Shown: in pieces, positions 38,257 to 47,709 of the stretch | Numbering within the stretch: position 1 is the first letter of the stretch | Layout of the letters: each line of letters begins with the position of its first letter | From: Nesterenkonia sandarakina | Lineage (GTDB): Bacteria > Actinomycetota > Actinomycetes > Actinomycetales > Micrococcaceae | NCBI RefSeq assembly: GCF_013410215.1 | Contig: NZ_JACCFQ010000001.1 | Location: 1,674,001-1,738,000 of the forward strand | DNA length: 64,000 nt | Direction of reading: 5' to 3' | Notes under the pieces: model-generated | Told to the model about the DNA's origin: nothing | Databases searched by the model: none | What the model saw: the letters and a program-made list of their open reading frames with translations, nothing else | Program-made: the position numbers and the translations under genes

Positions 38257-39882
38257 ATGGGCAGATGCTCCGTGGTCACCATGGGCCGACTCGGTGTGGA
38301 CCACATCGCCGCAGTAGAAGGGCTGCAGGGCCCGGTCTCGATCGATCGTCGCTGCGCTGACCTGCCCGAGCTCATCGCGGTGTGCCGCGCGGGCCGAGCC
38401 GACGCCGCGCTGATCATCGGGGACACCGATCAGCTCACCGCCACGGTGCTCCACGAGCTCCAGGGGGAGGGTCGGAACGTCGTCGTCATCTCGCACATCG
38501 CCCAGGAGCGGGGGCGCCTGCAGCGACTCGGTGTGCGCAGCTTCCCCGACGAGGTCAGCGCATCGGATCTGGCACTGGCCCTGAGGGGAGTCCAGGCAGC
38601 CGAAGACGCAGATCCGGGTTCGGCCGGTCCCACGCCGGGTCTCAGCAGCGGTTTTCCCTATGCGGCAGCCCAGGTGCACCACCGCCGCGAACACCCGAGC
38701 CCAGAACAGTCCAGCCCAGAACCGTTCCTTCCTGAGCGGCCCAGCCCCGCGGCGCGCCGCGACGCGATGGCAGACGGTCGCAATGCTGCGCCAGCCGAGA
38801 CCGCGATTTCAGCCGAGACCCCAGCATCGGCAGGGGCGGCCGCGGCGAGAGAGACGGCTGAGGCAGCAGAGACCACCCAGGCCAGAACCGCGGCAGAGTC
38901 CAGAATCACGGCAGAGTCCAGATCCACGGCAGCGGCGGTAGCCGCGACAGGGACCGTCACCACGACGGAGACCCGTGCCGCCGTGGGGCTCGGGGATCTC
39001 CACGGTGCGGCGTTGGCGAGCGGGTCCGGCAGCGCCGGTGGGATCACTGTGGTCTGGGGTGCCCCGGGCAGCCCCGGCCGCAGCACCGTGGCGGTGAACC
39101 TGGCAGCCGAGCTGGCCCTGCACGGGAGCTCAGTGCTGCTGCTCGACGCCGATACGGTGGCGGCGTCGCTGGTGGCCCAGCTGGGTCTGATGGAGGAGAC
39201 CGCCGGCCTGGCACGGGTCTGCCGAGCCGCTGACCTGGGCCGGCTCGACGTCGCCGCGATGCACGCTGCCACCACGGTGGTCCAGATCGGCGGCGTCCGG
39301 CTGGACCTGCTCTCCGGGCTCCCGCGCTCCCAGCGCTGGCCGGAGCTGCGGGAGCGCAGCCTCACCGCGGTGCTCGAACTGGTCCGCGTCCACTACGAGC
39401 ATGTGATCATCGACGTGGCAGCCCCGGTGGAGGAGGACGAGGAGCTCAGCTTCGACACCGCAGCGCCGCAGCGCAACGCGGCGACCCTGGCCTGCCTGCG
39501 CCTGGCTGAGAGGCTGCTCGTCGTCGGCGCGGCGGATCCGGTGAACTTTCCGCGCCTGGTCAAGGCGGTCGAGGCCCTTGATCCCAGCCTCGGCGGCGTC
39601 CCGGGGGTCCAGCCGGAGGTGGTCATCAACAAGGTGCGCAGCGAGGTGATAGGACGTTCCCCGCGGGACCAGCTCAGTCAGACCTGGCTGCGGATCGGCC
39701 CGGACGCGCCGATCGCGGCGTTCCTGCCCTGGGACCCGGCCGGCTGCGATGCCGCCCTGCTGACCGGGCAGATCCTGGCCGAGGCGGCCCCGAACTCGCC
39801 GCTGCGCCGGGGCATCGCACGGTTGGCCGGCGTCGATCTTCCGGTGCGCCGGCGCGGCCTGCTCCGCAGCGGCAGACGGTAG
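38257..39882 (+). CDS. CpaE/ParA-like P-loop ATPase with atypical Walker A
   Basis: A 541-residue protein. The N-terminal 115 residues form a receiver-like domain without a clear phosphoacceptor site (ALIIGDTDQLTATVLHEL). A long Ala/Glu/Thr-rich linker (about 125-255) follows, then a MinD/ParA-type ATPase domain. Its P-loop reads WGAPGSPGRSTVAVNLAAEL (from about residue 266), with Arg where the Walker A Lys normally is. Switch regions VLLLDADTVAASLVAQLGL and VIIDVAAPVEEDEE follow. It directly follows the SAF gene. The pair resembles CpaB/CpaE of pilus systems, but no secretin, pilin or CpaF gene is present, so the process served is unknown. Confidence 0.8.
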   Translation: MGRCSVVTMGRLGVDHIAAVEGLQGPVSIDRRCADLPELIAVCRAGRADAALIIGDTDQLTATVLHELQGEGRNVVVISHIAQERGRLQRLGVRSFPDEVSASDLALALRGVQAAEDADPGSAGPTPGLSSGFPYAAAQVHHRREHPSPEQSSPEPFLPERPSPAARRDAMADGRNAAPAETAISAETPASAGAAAARETAEAAETTQARTAAESRITAESRSTAAAVAATGTVTTTETRAAVGLGDLHGAALASGSGSAGGITVVWGAPGSPGRSTVAVNLAAELALHGSSVLLLDADTVAASLVAQLGLMEETAGLARVCRAADLGRLDVAAMHAATTVVQIGGVRLDLLSGLPRSQRWPELRERSLTAVLELVRVHYEHVIIDVAAPVEEDEELSFDTAAPQRNAATLACLRLAERLLVVGAADPVNFPRLVKAVEALDPSLGGVPGVQPEVVINKVRSEVIGRSPRDQLSQTWLRIGPDAPIAAFLPWDPAGCDAALLTGQILAEAAPNSPLRRGIARLAGVDLPVRRRGLLRSGRR

Positions 39883-39968
39883 GCTGAGCGGCACAGGCAA
39901 CGCGCAGCCGGCCCTACTGGGCGCGGGTCTGCGCGCACTTCATATCAGCAGAAAGAGCGAGAGCACCT

Positions 39969-42900
39969 ATGCCCGCCGAGACAATTCTTTGGACCAGCAA
40001 TGACGCCGATCTTGAGACATTGACCGATGCCTACTACGCCCATATCGCCAGCGAGGACCGCCAGCAGGTCAGCGCGGAACGTCAGCAGCAGCGGGTGCGG
40101 GAGCACCTGCAGCTGGCTGAGACCCGGACCGACTCCTCACCGGTGGTCCACGTGGTCGGCGTCGGCGGTCAGAGTCTGGTGCAGGTCGTCACCGATGACA
40201 TGCCCTACCTGGTGGACTCAGTCACCGCCGAGGTGACCCGGCACGGCCACGGCATCTCCCTGGTGGTGCACCCGATCCTGCTCAGCAGCCGCAGCACCAG
40301 CGACGGTGGGCTGGTCTCGGTGAAATCCCTGCCCTCCGAACACCGCGGGGTCTCCTCGGGGGACACCCAGACCCTGCCCAACCTCAGGGCCATCTTCGAC
40401 GAGCAGCACCTGGTCAAGATCGAATCCTGGATCACCATCGAGCTGGACCGCGTGATCTCGGAGGAGGACGCGCAGACCCTGGTCAGCGGGCTGCACCGGA
40501 TCCTGCATGACGTGGAGGTCAGCCACCGGGACCAGGACCGGATGATCGCCCGGGTCAAGGACGCCGGGGGATCGCTGCGGCAGGCCGGCGATCTGCCGGA
40601 GTCTCAGGAGTCCTCCGATCTGCTGCAGTGGATGGGCGCCGGGAACTTCCTGTTCCTGGGCTACCGGGAATACGAGCTTGCCGAGTATCCCGACGGCTCC
40701 GTGCACCTGGACCCGATCACCGGTACCGGCCTGGGGATCCTCGCCGATAAGAACGGCAAGCCGATCACCCGGCGCTCCACCGAGCTCTCCGCCGCCGGCC
40801 GGCAGCGCGCCGGACAGCGCCGCGCCCTGGTCATCACCAAGGCCAACTCGCGCTCCACGGTGCGCCGACGCACCTATATGGACTATGTGGCGGTGAAGAC
40901 CTTCCACGCCGACGGCACGGTCAAGGGTGAGCGCCGGTTCATCGGGCTCTTCAGCGAGCGGGCCTACAGCGAATCCATCGTGAACATCCCGCTGCTGCGC
41001 TCCCGCGCCGAGCAACTGCTGCGCCGTTCCGGGTTCGCCCCGGACTCCCACTCCGGCACCGACCTGATGCAGATCCTCGAGACCTATCCGCGCAACGAGC
41101 TGCTGCAGATGGAGATCGATGAGATCGAGCAGGCCACCTGGCAGATCATGCAGCTCCAGGAGCGGCGCCGGGTCAAGCTGTTCCTGCGCCGGGACCACTA
41201 CGGACGGTTCATGACCGCCCTGGTCTACCTGCCCAGGGACCGTTACAACACTGCGGTGCGCCGACGGATCGAGCAGGAGCTGCTGGACTACATCCAGGCG
41301 GAATCCATCGACTTCAACGTCCGGCTCACCGACTCGGTGCTGGCTCGGGTGTTCTTCCGGCTCCGCCTCGCCGACGACGCCGCAGAGCCCGCCGGCACCG
41401 TGCAGGAGCTGGAGCAGCGGCTGGCCCGGGCGGTGCGCTCCTGGTCTGAGGGAATCGCTGCCGAGGCGCGGGAGCGCTACTCGTCGTCCCAGGCCCACGA
41501 CGTCGCCGCCCGCTGGGGCGAGGCGTTCCCGGATGACTACCGGGTGCTCTACGAAGTCCAGGACGCGCTGGCCGATGCCGCCCAGTTCGAGGCTCTCGAG
41601 GCGGCCGTCGCCGAGGGTCATCCTGTGCCGCGGATGAGCTTCTACCGCTCGGGGGACGGTGGCGCGGCGGACATGCGGCTCAAGCTCTACCTCACCGAGC
41701 CCAAGACGCTCACCGACACCCTCCCGGTGATCGATGACTTCGGTCTCGAGGTCCTCGACGAGCGCTCCTACACGCTGCACTGCCCCGACGGGGCGACCTT
41801 CCATCTCTACGACCTGGGACTGTTCTACCCGGAATCGGTCGACGCGGAGGCCACCATCGGTCTGCTCCAAGAGGCCTATCAGCAGGTGCTGATCGGCCGC
41901 GCGGAGTCCGATGTCTTCTCGCAGCTGGTGCTGCGTCTGGGGCTGAGCATCCGAGACGTCACCGTGCTGCGCGCCTACGCCAAGTACTACCGTCAGCTCG
42001 GCAGCACCAACTCCTACAGCTTCGTCGCGGACTCGCTGCTGGCCAACCCGGAGATGGCGCTGGCGCTGGTGGACTACTTCCAGACCCGATTCGATCCCGA
42101 CCTCGAAGGGGACCGCCAGGCGCAGAGCGCGACGGCGCGGGAGCGGGTCATGGAGGCTCTGGAGCAGGTCCGCACGTTGGACGCCGACCGGGTGCTCAGC
42201 GCCCTGCTGAACCTCATCGACTCCACGGCGCGCACCAACCTCTACCAGAACCGGGACTGGCTCTCGCTGAAGCTGACTCCGGAGACCATCGACGCCGCGC
42301 CCGCCCCGCGCCCGGCGCACGAGATCTGGGTCTACTCCCCGCAGGTCGAGGGCGTGCACCTGCGCTTCGCCAAGGTCGCCCGCGGCGGGCTGCGCTGGTC
42401 CGACCGCCGCGAGGACTTCCGCACCGAGGTTCTGGGCCTGGTCAAGGCGCAGATGGCCAAGAACGCGGTGATCGTCCCCTCCGGGGCCAAGGGAGGCTTC
42501 TTCCCCAAGCAGCTGCCGGACCCGACCGCGGACCGAGGGGCCTGGGCCGAGGCCGGCAAGGAGGCCTATAAGGTCTTCATCCGCGCCCTGCTGGACATCA
42601 CCGACAACCAGAGCGAACAAGACGGGCAGATGGTGATCACCCACCCGGAACGGGTCGTGCGCCATGACGGCGACGACGCGTACCTGGTGGTCGCCGCGGA
42701 CAAGGGCACCGCGACCTTCTCCGACACGGCCAACCAGATCAGTCAGGAGTACGGGCACTGGCTCGGCGACGCCTTCGCCTCCGGTGGTTCGGTGGGCTAT
42801 GACCATAAGGCCATGGGCATCACCGCCCGGGGCGCCTGGGAATCGGTGAAGTCCCACTTCTCCGAACTCGGCCTGGACACCCAGCAGGAGGACTTCACCG

Positions 42901-44801
42901 TCATGGGCGTCGGGGACATGGGCGGTGATGTGTTCGGCAACGGGATGCTGCTCTCCGAGCACATCCGGCTCGTCGCCGCGTTCAACCACCTGCACATCTT
43001 CATCGACCCGGACCCCGACGCCGCCGCCAGCTTCGCGGAGCGTCAGCGGCTCTTCACCGCCCAGCGCTCCGGCTGGGGGGAGTACAACCTGGAGCTGATC
43101 TCCGAGGGTGGCGGGGTCTTCTCGCGCACCGCGAAGACCATCGAGATCACCGAGGCGATGCGTCGACGCTTCGACCTGCCGGAGTCGCAGAGCCGGCTCA
43201 CACCCCCAGAACTGATCAATGCGCTGCTGAAGGCTCCGGTGGACCTCTTCTACAACGGCGGCATCGGGACCTATGTGAAAGCCTCCACGGAGACCCACGA
43301 GCAGGTCGGGGACCGTGCGAACAACGCGATCCGGGTCGACGGCGCACAGCTGCGCGCCCGGGTGGTCGGGGAGGGCGGCAACCTGGGCCTGACCCAGGCC
43401 GGACGGATCGAGGCGGCCCAGAACGGGGTGCTGCTGAACACCGACGCGATCGACAACTCCGCGGGGGTGGACTGCTCAGACCACGAGGTCAACATCAAGA
43501 TCCTGATCGATCAGCTGGTGGACTCCGGTCACCTCGACGCCGCGGAGCGCAGCGAGCTGCTGAGCTCGATGACCGAGGACGTCGCCGCCCTGGTGCTGGA
43601 GACCAACCGGGACCAGAACGCCCTGCTGATGACCGATCGGCACCGGGTGGGTGAGTGGTCACCGAGCTTCCAGCGGCTGATCAGCTGGCTCGAGGAGACC
43701 GTCGGGCTGGACCGGGACCTCGAGGTGCTCCCGGATGATGACGGCTTCGCGGAGCGCGCGGCCAATGATCAGCGGATCCTCACCTCCCCGGAGCTCTCGG
43801 TGTTGGCCGCCTACGCCAAGATCCAGCTCAAGTCGGCCCTGGTGGAGAACTCCGTGCCCGACGACGACTGGTTCGAAGACACCCTGGCCCACTACTTCCC
43901 GGCCGCGCTGCGCGAGCGGTTCCAGGATCAGCTCTCCCGGCACCCGCTGCATCGCGAGATCATCGCCAATGTGCTGGCCAACGAGGTGATCAACGTCGGC
44001 GGCGCCGCGTTCGTGTTCCGCGCCATCGAAGAGACCTTCGCCGCGGAGGAGCAGGTGGTCCGGTCCTTCGTGGCGGTGCGCGAGCTCTTCGCCCTGGAAG
44101 ACTTCGACGTCGCCATGCGCGAGCTGCCGGTGAGCTTCGACCGGGATGCCTGGGCCAACACCTACCGGGACATGCGCCGGCTGCTGGACCGGGCGGTGCG
44201 CTGGTTCATCAACCATGTCAGTCGCGGCACCTCGGTGCGCGAGGATGTGGAGACCTACGCGGAGCACATCGCCCCGCTCTACGGCGAGCTCACCAGCTAT
44301 CTGCGCGGGGAGGACCGCCGTCGGGTCGACGAGCTGCACGCCGAAGCGCTGCAGGCGGGCATGCCCGAGCAGCTGGCCACCTGGGTGTCCCAGCTCTTCG
44401 AGGCCTTCTCGCTGCTGGACATCGCCACCCTGGCCCGGGACCTGAAGCTGGACTCCCGGGAGGTCGCCGGGGTCTACTACGCGGTCTACGCCGACTTCAG
44501 CGCAGACTCGCTGCTGAACCGGATCACCAACCTGCCCCGGCAGGACAAGTGGCAGGCGCTGGCCCGCGGCGCTCAGCGCGACGAGCTCTATGGGGCGATG
44601 GCAGACATCACCCGGGCCGTGCTCGAGGCGACCCCCTCGGATGCGGAGCCCGAGCAGCGGCTGGAGCAGTGGAAGCAGGCCAACGGCGCCAAGCTGGCCC
44701 GCGCCGAGAAGCTGGTGGACGAGGTGGACGCGCTGGCCGATGACAACATCGCCTCACTGACCGTGCTGCTGCGGCACCTGCGGGGCCTGATCGACTCGTG
44801 A
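39969..44801 (+). CDS. gdh: NAD-specific glutamate dehydrogenase, large (GDH-180 type)
   Basis: Large cytoplasmic NAD-dependent glutamate dehydrogenase (1610 residues, as expected for this class), converting glutamate to 2-oxoglutarate and ammonia. The N-terminal half carries ACT-like regulatory regions (VVHVVGVGGQSLVQVVTDDM, PYLVDSVTAEVTRHGH). The catalytic core has VARGGLRWSDRREDFRTEVL, LVKAQMAKNAVIVPSGAKGG, MGVGDMGGDVFGNGML, NGGIGTYVKASTETH, VVGEGGNLGLTQAGRIE and LLNTDAIDNSAGVDCSDHEV. The ATG at 39969 has GAGCGAGAG upstream. It lies 54 bases before the pdtaS gene. Confidence 0.96.
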   Translation: MPAETILWTSNDADLETLTDAYYAHIASEDRQQVSAERQQQRVREHLQLAETRTDSSPVVHVVGVGGQSLVQVVTDDMPYLVDSVTAEVTRHGHGISLVVHPILLSSRSTSDGGLVSVKSLPSEHRGVSSGDTQTLPNLRAIFDEQHLVKIESWITIELDRVISEEDAQTLVSGLHRILHDVEVSHRDQDRMIARVKDAGGSLRQAGDLPESQESSDLLQWMGAGNFLFLGYREYELAEYPDGSVHLDPITGTGLGILADKNGKPITRRSTELSAAGRQRAGQRRALVITKANSRSTVRRRTYMDYVAVKTFHADGTVKGERRFIGLFSERAYSESIVNIPLLRSRAEQLLRRSGFAPDSHSGTDLMQILETYPRNELLQMEIDEIEQATWQIMQLQERRRVKLFLRRDHYGRFMTALVYLPRDRYNTAVRRRIEQELLDYIQAESIDFNVRLTDSVLARVFFRLRLADDAAEPAGTVQELEQRLARAVRSWSEGIAAEARERYSSSQAHDVAARWGEAFPDDYRVLYEVQDALADAAQFEALEAAVAEGHPVPRMSFYRSGDGGAADMRLKLYLTEPKTLTDTLPVIDDFGLEVLDERSYTLHCPDGATFHLYDLGLFYPESVDAEATIGLLQEAYQQVLIGRAESDVFSQLVLRLGLSIRDVTVLRAYAKYYRQLGSTNSYSFVADSLLANPEMALALVDYFQTRFDPDLEGDRQAQSATARERVMEALEQVRTLDADRVLSALLNLIDSTARTNLYQNRDWLSLKLTPETIDAAPAPRPAHEIWVYSPQVEGVHLRFAKVARGGLRWSDRREDFRTEVLGLVKAQMAKNAVIVPSGAKGGFFPKQLPDPTADRGAWAEAGKEAYKVFIRALLDITDNQSEQDGQMVITHPERVVRHDGDDAYLVVAADKGTATFSDTANQISQEYGHWLGDAFASGGSVGYDHKAMGITARGAWESVKSHFSELGLDTQQEDFTVMGVGDMGGDVFGNGMLLSEHIRLVAAFNHLHIFIDPDPDAAASFAERQRLFTAQRSGWGEYNLELISEGGGVFSRTAKTIEITEAMRRRFDLPESQSRLTPPELINALLKAPVDLFYNGGIGTYVKASTETHEQVGDRANNAIRVDGAQLRARVVGEGGNLGLTQAGRIEAAQNGVLLNTDAIDNSAGVDCSDHEVNIKILIDQLVDSGHLDAAERSELLSSMTEDVAALVLETNRDQNALLMTDRHRVGEWSPSFQRLISWLEETVGLDRDLEVLPDDDGFAERAANDQRILTSPELSVLAAYAKIQLKSALVENSVPDDDWFEDTLAHYFPAALRERFQDQLSRHPLHREIIANVLANEVINVGGAAFVFRAIEETFAAEEQVVRSFVAVRELFALEDFDVAMRELPVSFDRDAWANTYRDMRRLLDRAVRWFINHVSRGTSVREDVETYAEHIAPLYGELTSYLRGEDRRRVDELHAEALQAGMPEQLATWVSQLFEAFSLLDIATLARDLKLDSREVAGVYYAVYADFSADSLLNRITNLPRQDKWQALARGAQRDELYGAMADITRAVLEATPSDAEPEQRLEQWKQANGAKLARAEKLVDEVDALADDNIASLTVLLRHLRGLIDS

Positions 44802-44855
44802 GCCGTCGTCGTCTGCTGACCCTCTCCCTCACCTCTAGTTCCGAGGAGCCCTGAT

Positions 44856-46574
44856 ATGGCCGTCTTCCAGGATCCGCTGGTCGGACACCGTCACCTCTCC
44901 CAGGACGACGTGGAGTGGCTCCACGCCCTGGTGGGGGACTGGCAGCTGCTATCGGACCTGGCGTTCTCGGATGTGGTGCTGTGGTTCCCGCACACCGAGG
45001 AGGGGTTCCTCTCCGCCGCCGAGCGCTCCTTCATCGCGCTGGCCCAGGCTCGGCCATCGACCACGCAGACCCTGATCCACCGGGATGTGGTCGGGGATCG
45101 GATCCGCGCGGATCTGAAACCGATGGTGGAGCGCGCCTGGACCTCCCAGGTGGAGACGAACTCCTCGGATCAGGGGCAGCCCTCGCCGGGGCGGATGCGG
45201 GTGCAGGCGATCCCGCTGCTGCACCGGGGGCGCACGGTCGGGGTGATCACGCTGCACTTCGCGGTGGCCGCGATGCGCAGCCCCTCCCGGCTGGAGCTGA
45301 CCTACCGGCGCTGCGCCGAGGACCTGCTGGTGATGGTGGCGGAGGGTCGCTGGCCCGATGTCAGCCAGGAGTTCACCGGCTACGGGGGCGCCCCGCGGGT
45401 GGGGGACGGGCTGCTGCGCCTGGACGCCGAGGGCCGGATCACCTTCGCCTCGCCCAATGCGGTCTCGGCGCTGCTGCGACTGGGCGTCTCGGACACCCTG
45501 GAAGGACGTTCTCTGGCCGGCATCGGGTCCGAGCTGCAGCGCGCCACCGGGGTGGCGGTGGATGAGTCGCAGCCGATGATGCTCACCGGACGCCGTGCCA
45601 TGCGCGCCGAGCTGGAGGCCCACGGCGCGGCTGTGACGCTGCGCTCGATCCCGCTCTACCGGGCCTCCCGCCAGGGCTTTAGATCGCTGGCCGGTGCCGG
45701 ACCGGTCGCTGGCGGCGCTGAACGTCGGGGCTCCCGGTCCGAGAAGGGCGGCGAACGTTTCGCCGCGCTGGTGCTCTGCCGTGATGTCACTGAGCTGCGC
45801 CGCCGGGACAAGCAGCTGATGAGCAAGGACGCCACGATCAAGGAGATCCATCATCGGGTGAAGAACAATCTGCAGACCGTCTCGGCGCTGCTGCGGATGC
45901 AGTCGCGCCGGATGGACTCCCAGGAGGGTCGGGAGGGGCTGCGCCGGGCGATGCGCCGGGTGGAGACCATCGCGATGGTCCACGATTCGCTCTCCAAGGG
46001 TCTGGAGGAGACGGTCGACGTCGATGAGCTGATGCGCCGTCAGCTGCACCTGGCTGCGGAGATGGCCCAGTCGGATCGGCAGGTGATCACGGCGCTGCAC
46101 GGCAGCTTCGGGCAGCTGCCGCCGGACATGGTCACCCCGCTGGCGCTGGTGATCACCGAGATCGTCGCCAACGCGGTGGAGCACGGCTTCGGCCCGGATC
46201 CGGCGCATCGCGAGCTGCATGTCAGCATGAGCGTGCAGCGGCACGCCGACGCGGCGGGGCGTCAGCGCCTGGAGCTGGAGCTCACCGACGACGGCGTGGG
46301 GCTGCCCGAGCAGGAGTGGGAGCCCGGTCTCGGGCTGCAGATCGTGCGCACCCTGGTCCGAGGAGAGCTCTCGGGCTCCATCGAGTGGGAGAGCGCCGGC
46401 GGCCCCTCGGGCGAGGCGGCGGGCACAGAAACTACTGCCGGCACAGAAAAGTCTGCCGGCACAGAAAAGTCTGCCGGCACAGAAAAGTCTGCCGGCACAG
46501 AAACGGCGAGGAGCGGGACACGGGTGAAGCTGCGTGCACCGATCCTCGCCGCGACGATCAACAGCGGAGGGTGA
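44856..46574 (+). CDS. pdtaS: PdtaS-type cytosolic sensor histidine kinase
   Basis: A 572-residue soluble kinase, orthologous by layout to PdtaS (Rv3220c). In mycobacteria PdtaS signals to PdtaR, an ANTAR-type antiterminator. It has an N-terminal GAF domain (about 1-155), a PAS domain (about 180-290), the HisKA_2 helix KEIHHRVKNNLQTVSALLRM with His332/His333 and an HWE/HATPase domain (VITEIVANAVEHGF, ELTDDGVGLPEQE, GLGLQIVRTLV). A tandem GTEKSA insertion interrupts the last strands of the ATPase domain (about 523-552). RBS GAGGAGCCCTGAT precedes the ATG. It is convergent with the whiB gene, three bases apart, as in the Rv3219/Rv3220c pair. No pdtaR is in the window. Confidence 0.92.
   Translation: MAVFQDPLVGHRHLSQDDVEWLHALVGDWQLLSDLAFSDVVLWFPHTEEGFLSAAERSFIALAQARPSTTQTLIHRDVVGDRIRADLKPMVERAWTSQVETNSSDQGQPSPGRMRVQAIPLLHRGRTVGVITLHFAVAAMRSPSRLELTYRRCAEDLLVMVAEGRWPDVSQEFTGYGGAPRVGDGLLRLDAEGRITFASPNAVSALLRLGVSDTLEGRSLAGIGSELQRATGVAVDESQPMMLTGRRAMRAELEAHGAAVTLRSIPLYRASRQGFRSLAGAGPVAGGAERRGSRSEKGGERFAALVLCRDVTELRRRDKQLMSKDATIKEIHHRVKNNLQTVSALLRMQSRRMDSQEGREGLRRAMRRVETIAMVHDSLSKGLEETVDVDELMRRQLHLAAEMAQSDRQVITALHGSFGQLPPDMVTPLALVITEIVANAVEHGFGPDPAHRELHVSMSVQRHADAAGRQRLELELTDDGVGLPEQEWEPGLGLQIVRTLVRGELSGSIEWESAGGPSGEAAGTETTAGTEKSAGTEKSAGTEKSAGTETARSGTRVKLRAPILAATINSGG
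46422..46511 (+). repeat. 18-bp tandem repeat encoding GTEKSA in pdtaS
   Basis: Five 18-base units begin GGCACAGAAA at 46422, 46440, 46458, 46476 and 46494. The second, third and fourth are identical (GGCACAGAAAAGTCTGCC) and the outer two diverge. They encode (GTEKSA)n between the GSIEWES strand and the final GTRVKL strand of the ATPase domain. The frame is preserved. Confidence 0.92.
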
Positions 46575-46577
46575 ACC

Positions 46578-46826
46578 TCAGGAGGCGCGGCGGGCGCGTG
46601 CGGCCCGGCGCTTGAGCGCCCGGCGCTCGTCCTCGCTCATCCCGCCCCAGACTCCCGAGTCCTGACCGGTCTCCAGGGCCCACTGCAGGCAGGTGTCCAT
46701 CACGGGGCACCGCCGACAGACGCTCTTGGCCTCTTCGATCTGCAGCAGCGCCGGTCCGGTGTTGCCGACGGGGAAGAAAAGCTCGGGGTCCTTGTCCAGG
46801 CAGGCTGCTCGGCTGCGCCAATCCAT
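46578..46826 (-). CDS. whiB1: WhiB1-type iron-sulfur transcription factor
   Basis: A Wbl-family protein of 82 residues from the ATG at 46826, nearly the WhiB1 sequence of mycobacteria: MDWRSRAACLDKDPELFFPVGN, read here in part, with four cluster cysteines (Cys9, Cys37, Cys40, Cys46), the turn GVWGGMSEDERRALKRR and a basic DNA-binding C-terminus. WhiB1 binds the primary sigma factor and a nitric-oxide-sensitive [4Fe-4S] cluster. Its position convergent to pdtaS is conserved. A CRP-like site lies at 47135-47150 in the long upstream region. Confidence 0.95.
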   Translation of the reverse strand: MDWRSRAACLDKDPELFFPVGNTGPALLQIEEAKSVCRRCPVMDTCLQWALETGQDSGVWGGMSEDERRALKRRAARARRAS

Positions 46827-47256
46827 GGGATCACTACTCCTAGGGCGCCTCGCGGGCGCCGATGTTCGGGTCGTTGGGCATTCAGCGGGGAATCCTTGAC
46901 CGAGTCGCAATGTGAGCGGCCCGGGCAGGTGTCTCCAGGGTGGAATCCGAGGAGCCATATCGCGTCCAGTCGGCAGAATGTTCCACAGTGGGGGTGTTCC
47001 GCAGCGCCTGGATGACTCTAGGACTCCAGACCTCGGGTGAGGTGTTCTGCCATCCCGGTTAAGTACGCAATCAAGGCTGGCATGTTAACGGCCGGCAAAC
47101 AAGACTTCGCACCGCTGAAATGGGCCCGAAACAGTGTGTACTTTGTCACAGCTTTCTCAGGTCTCAGAGAAGCCCCAGGTCAGGGCAATGCTGCTGTGGC
47201 GTCGGTGGGGACGGGGCTTCCGGTCGCGCCGGGTGCAGCAGTGGTTCAATGGTGAG
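46827..47256. other. 430-base intergenic region between whiB1 and a membrane protein
   Basis: No credible gene is present. The region contains an inverted repeat (GGCGCC...GGCGCC, 46845-46860) in the whiB1 leader, a relatively AT-rich stretch (47060-47105), and a CRP-like palindrome at 47135-47150. It must contain the divergent promoters of whiB1 and the 47257 gene. Long upstream regions are usual for whiB1. Confidence 0.6.
47135..47150. promoter_or_regulatory. CRP/GlxR-like palindromic site
   Basis: The 16 bases TGTGTACTTTGTCACA match the CRP/GlxR consensus TGTGA-N6-TCACA in nine of ten fixed positions. Mycobacterial whiB1 is controlled by the cAMP receptor protein, so the location between whiB1 and its neighbour is apt, although the site lies about 310 bases from the whiB1 start and only about 107 from the divergent gene. 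The binding protein is not in this window. Confidence 0.5.
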
Positions 47257-47709
47257 ATGGCCTCAGATGACTCCGTCCAGCCGGACTTCAACGCCCCGCG
47301 TCCGCCGCGGCGCTTCGTCCAGGCCCGGCCCCGCCCGCTCACCGTGTGGGTGCTGTTCCTGATCCTCTTCGTCCAGGGACTCGCCGTGGCCTTCAGCACT
47401 GTCGCCGGGGCGGTGGCCTCACCGCCTGAGGTCCTCGACACCGCCGGTCAGATCGCTCTGGTGGTGCTCTATGTGCTCTTCGGCCTGATCCTGGTGCTGC
47501 TCGGGTTCCGGATCTTCCTCGGCGCCCAGGGAGCACGCACCCCCGCGATGGTGCTTCAGCTGCTGATCGTGGTGCTCTCCTTCAGCTTCTTCTCCTCGGG
47601 TGCGGGTCCGATCGGGCTGGCCTTCCTGGTGCCCGCCGCGGTGGCGCTGGTGCTGCTGTTCATCCGGCCCACTCAGGTCTGGCTCAGCGAAGCAGATCCC
47701 CAGGAGTGA
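47257..47709 (+). CDS. Small polytopic membrane protein of unknown function
   Basis: A 150-residue protein with a polar N-terminus of about 25 residues followed by three or four hydrophobic helices (LTVWVLFLILFVQGLAVAF, IALVVLYVLFGLILVLLGF, VLQLLIVVLSFSFFS, GLAFLVPAAVALVLLFI). It resembles the small uncharacterised membrane proteins common next to housekeeping genes in Micrococcaceae; no domain name is supported. The ATG at 47257 is preferred over longer upstream frames. Its last 26 bases overlap the convergent phosphotransferase gene. Confidence 0.7.
   Translation: MASDDSVQPDFNAPRPPRRFVQARPRPLTVWVLFLILFVQGLAVAFSTVAGAVASPPEVLDTAGQIALVVLYVLFGLILVLLGFRIFLGAQGARTPAMVLQLLIVVLSFSFFSSGAGPIGLAFLVPAAVALVLLFIRPTQVWLSEADPQE

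Noticed and set aside
40218-43298. A 1026-codon open frame antisense to the NAD-GDH gene
   Set aside because: It is the mirror of a high-GC gene with strong third-position bias; its translation is Leu/Gly/Val/Gln-rich without domains, while the sense strand is a full GDH.
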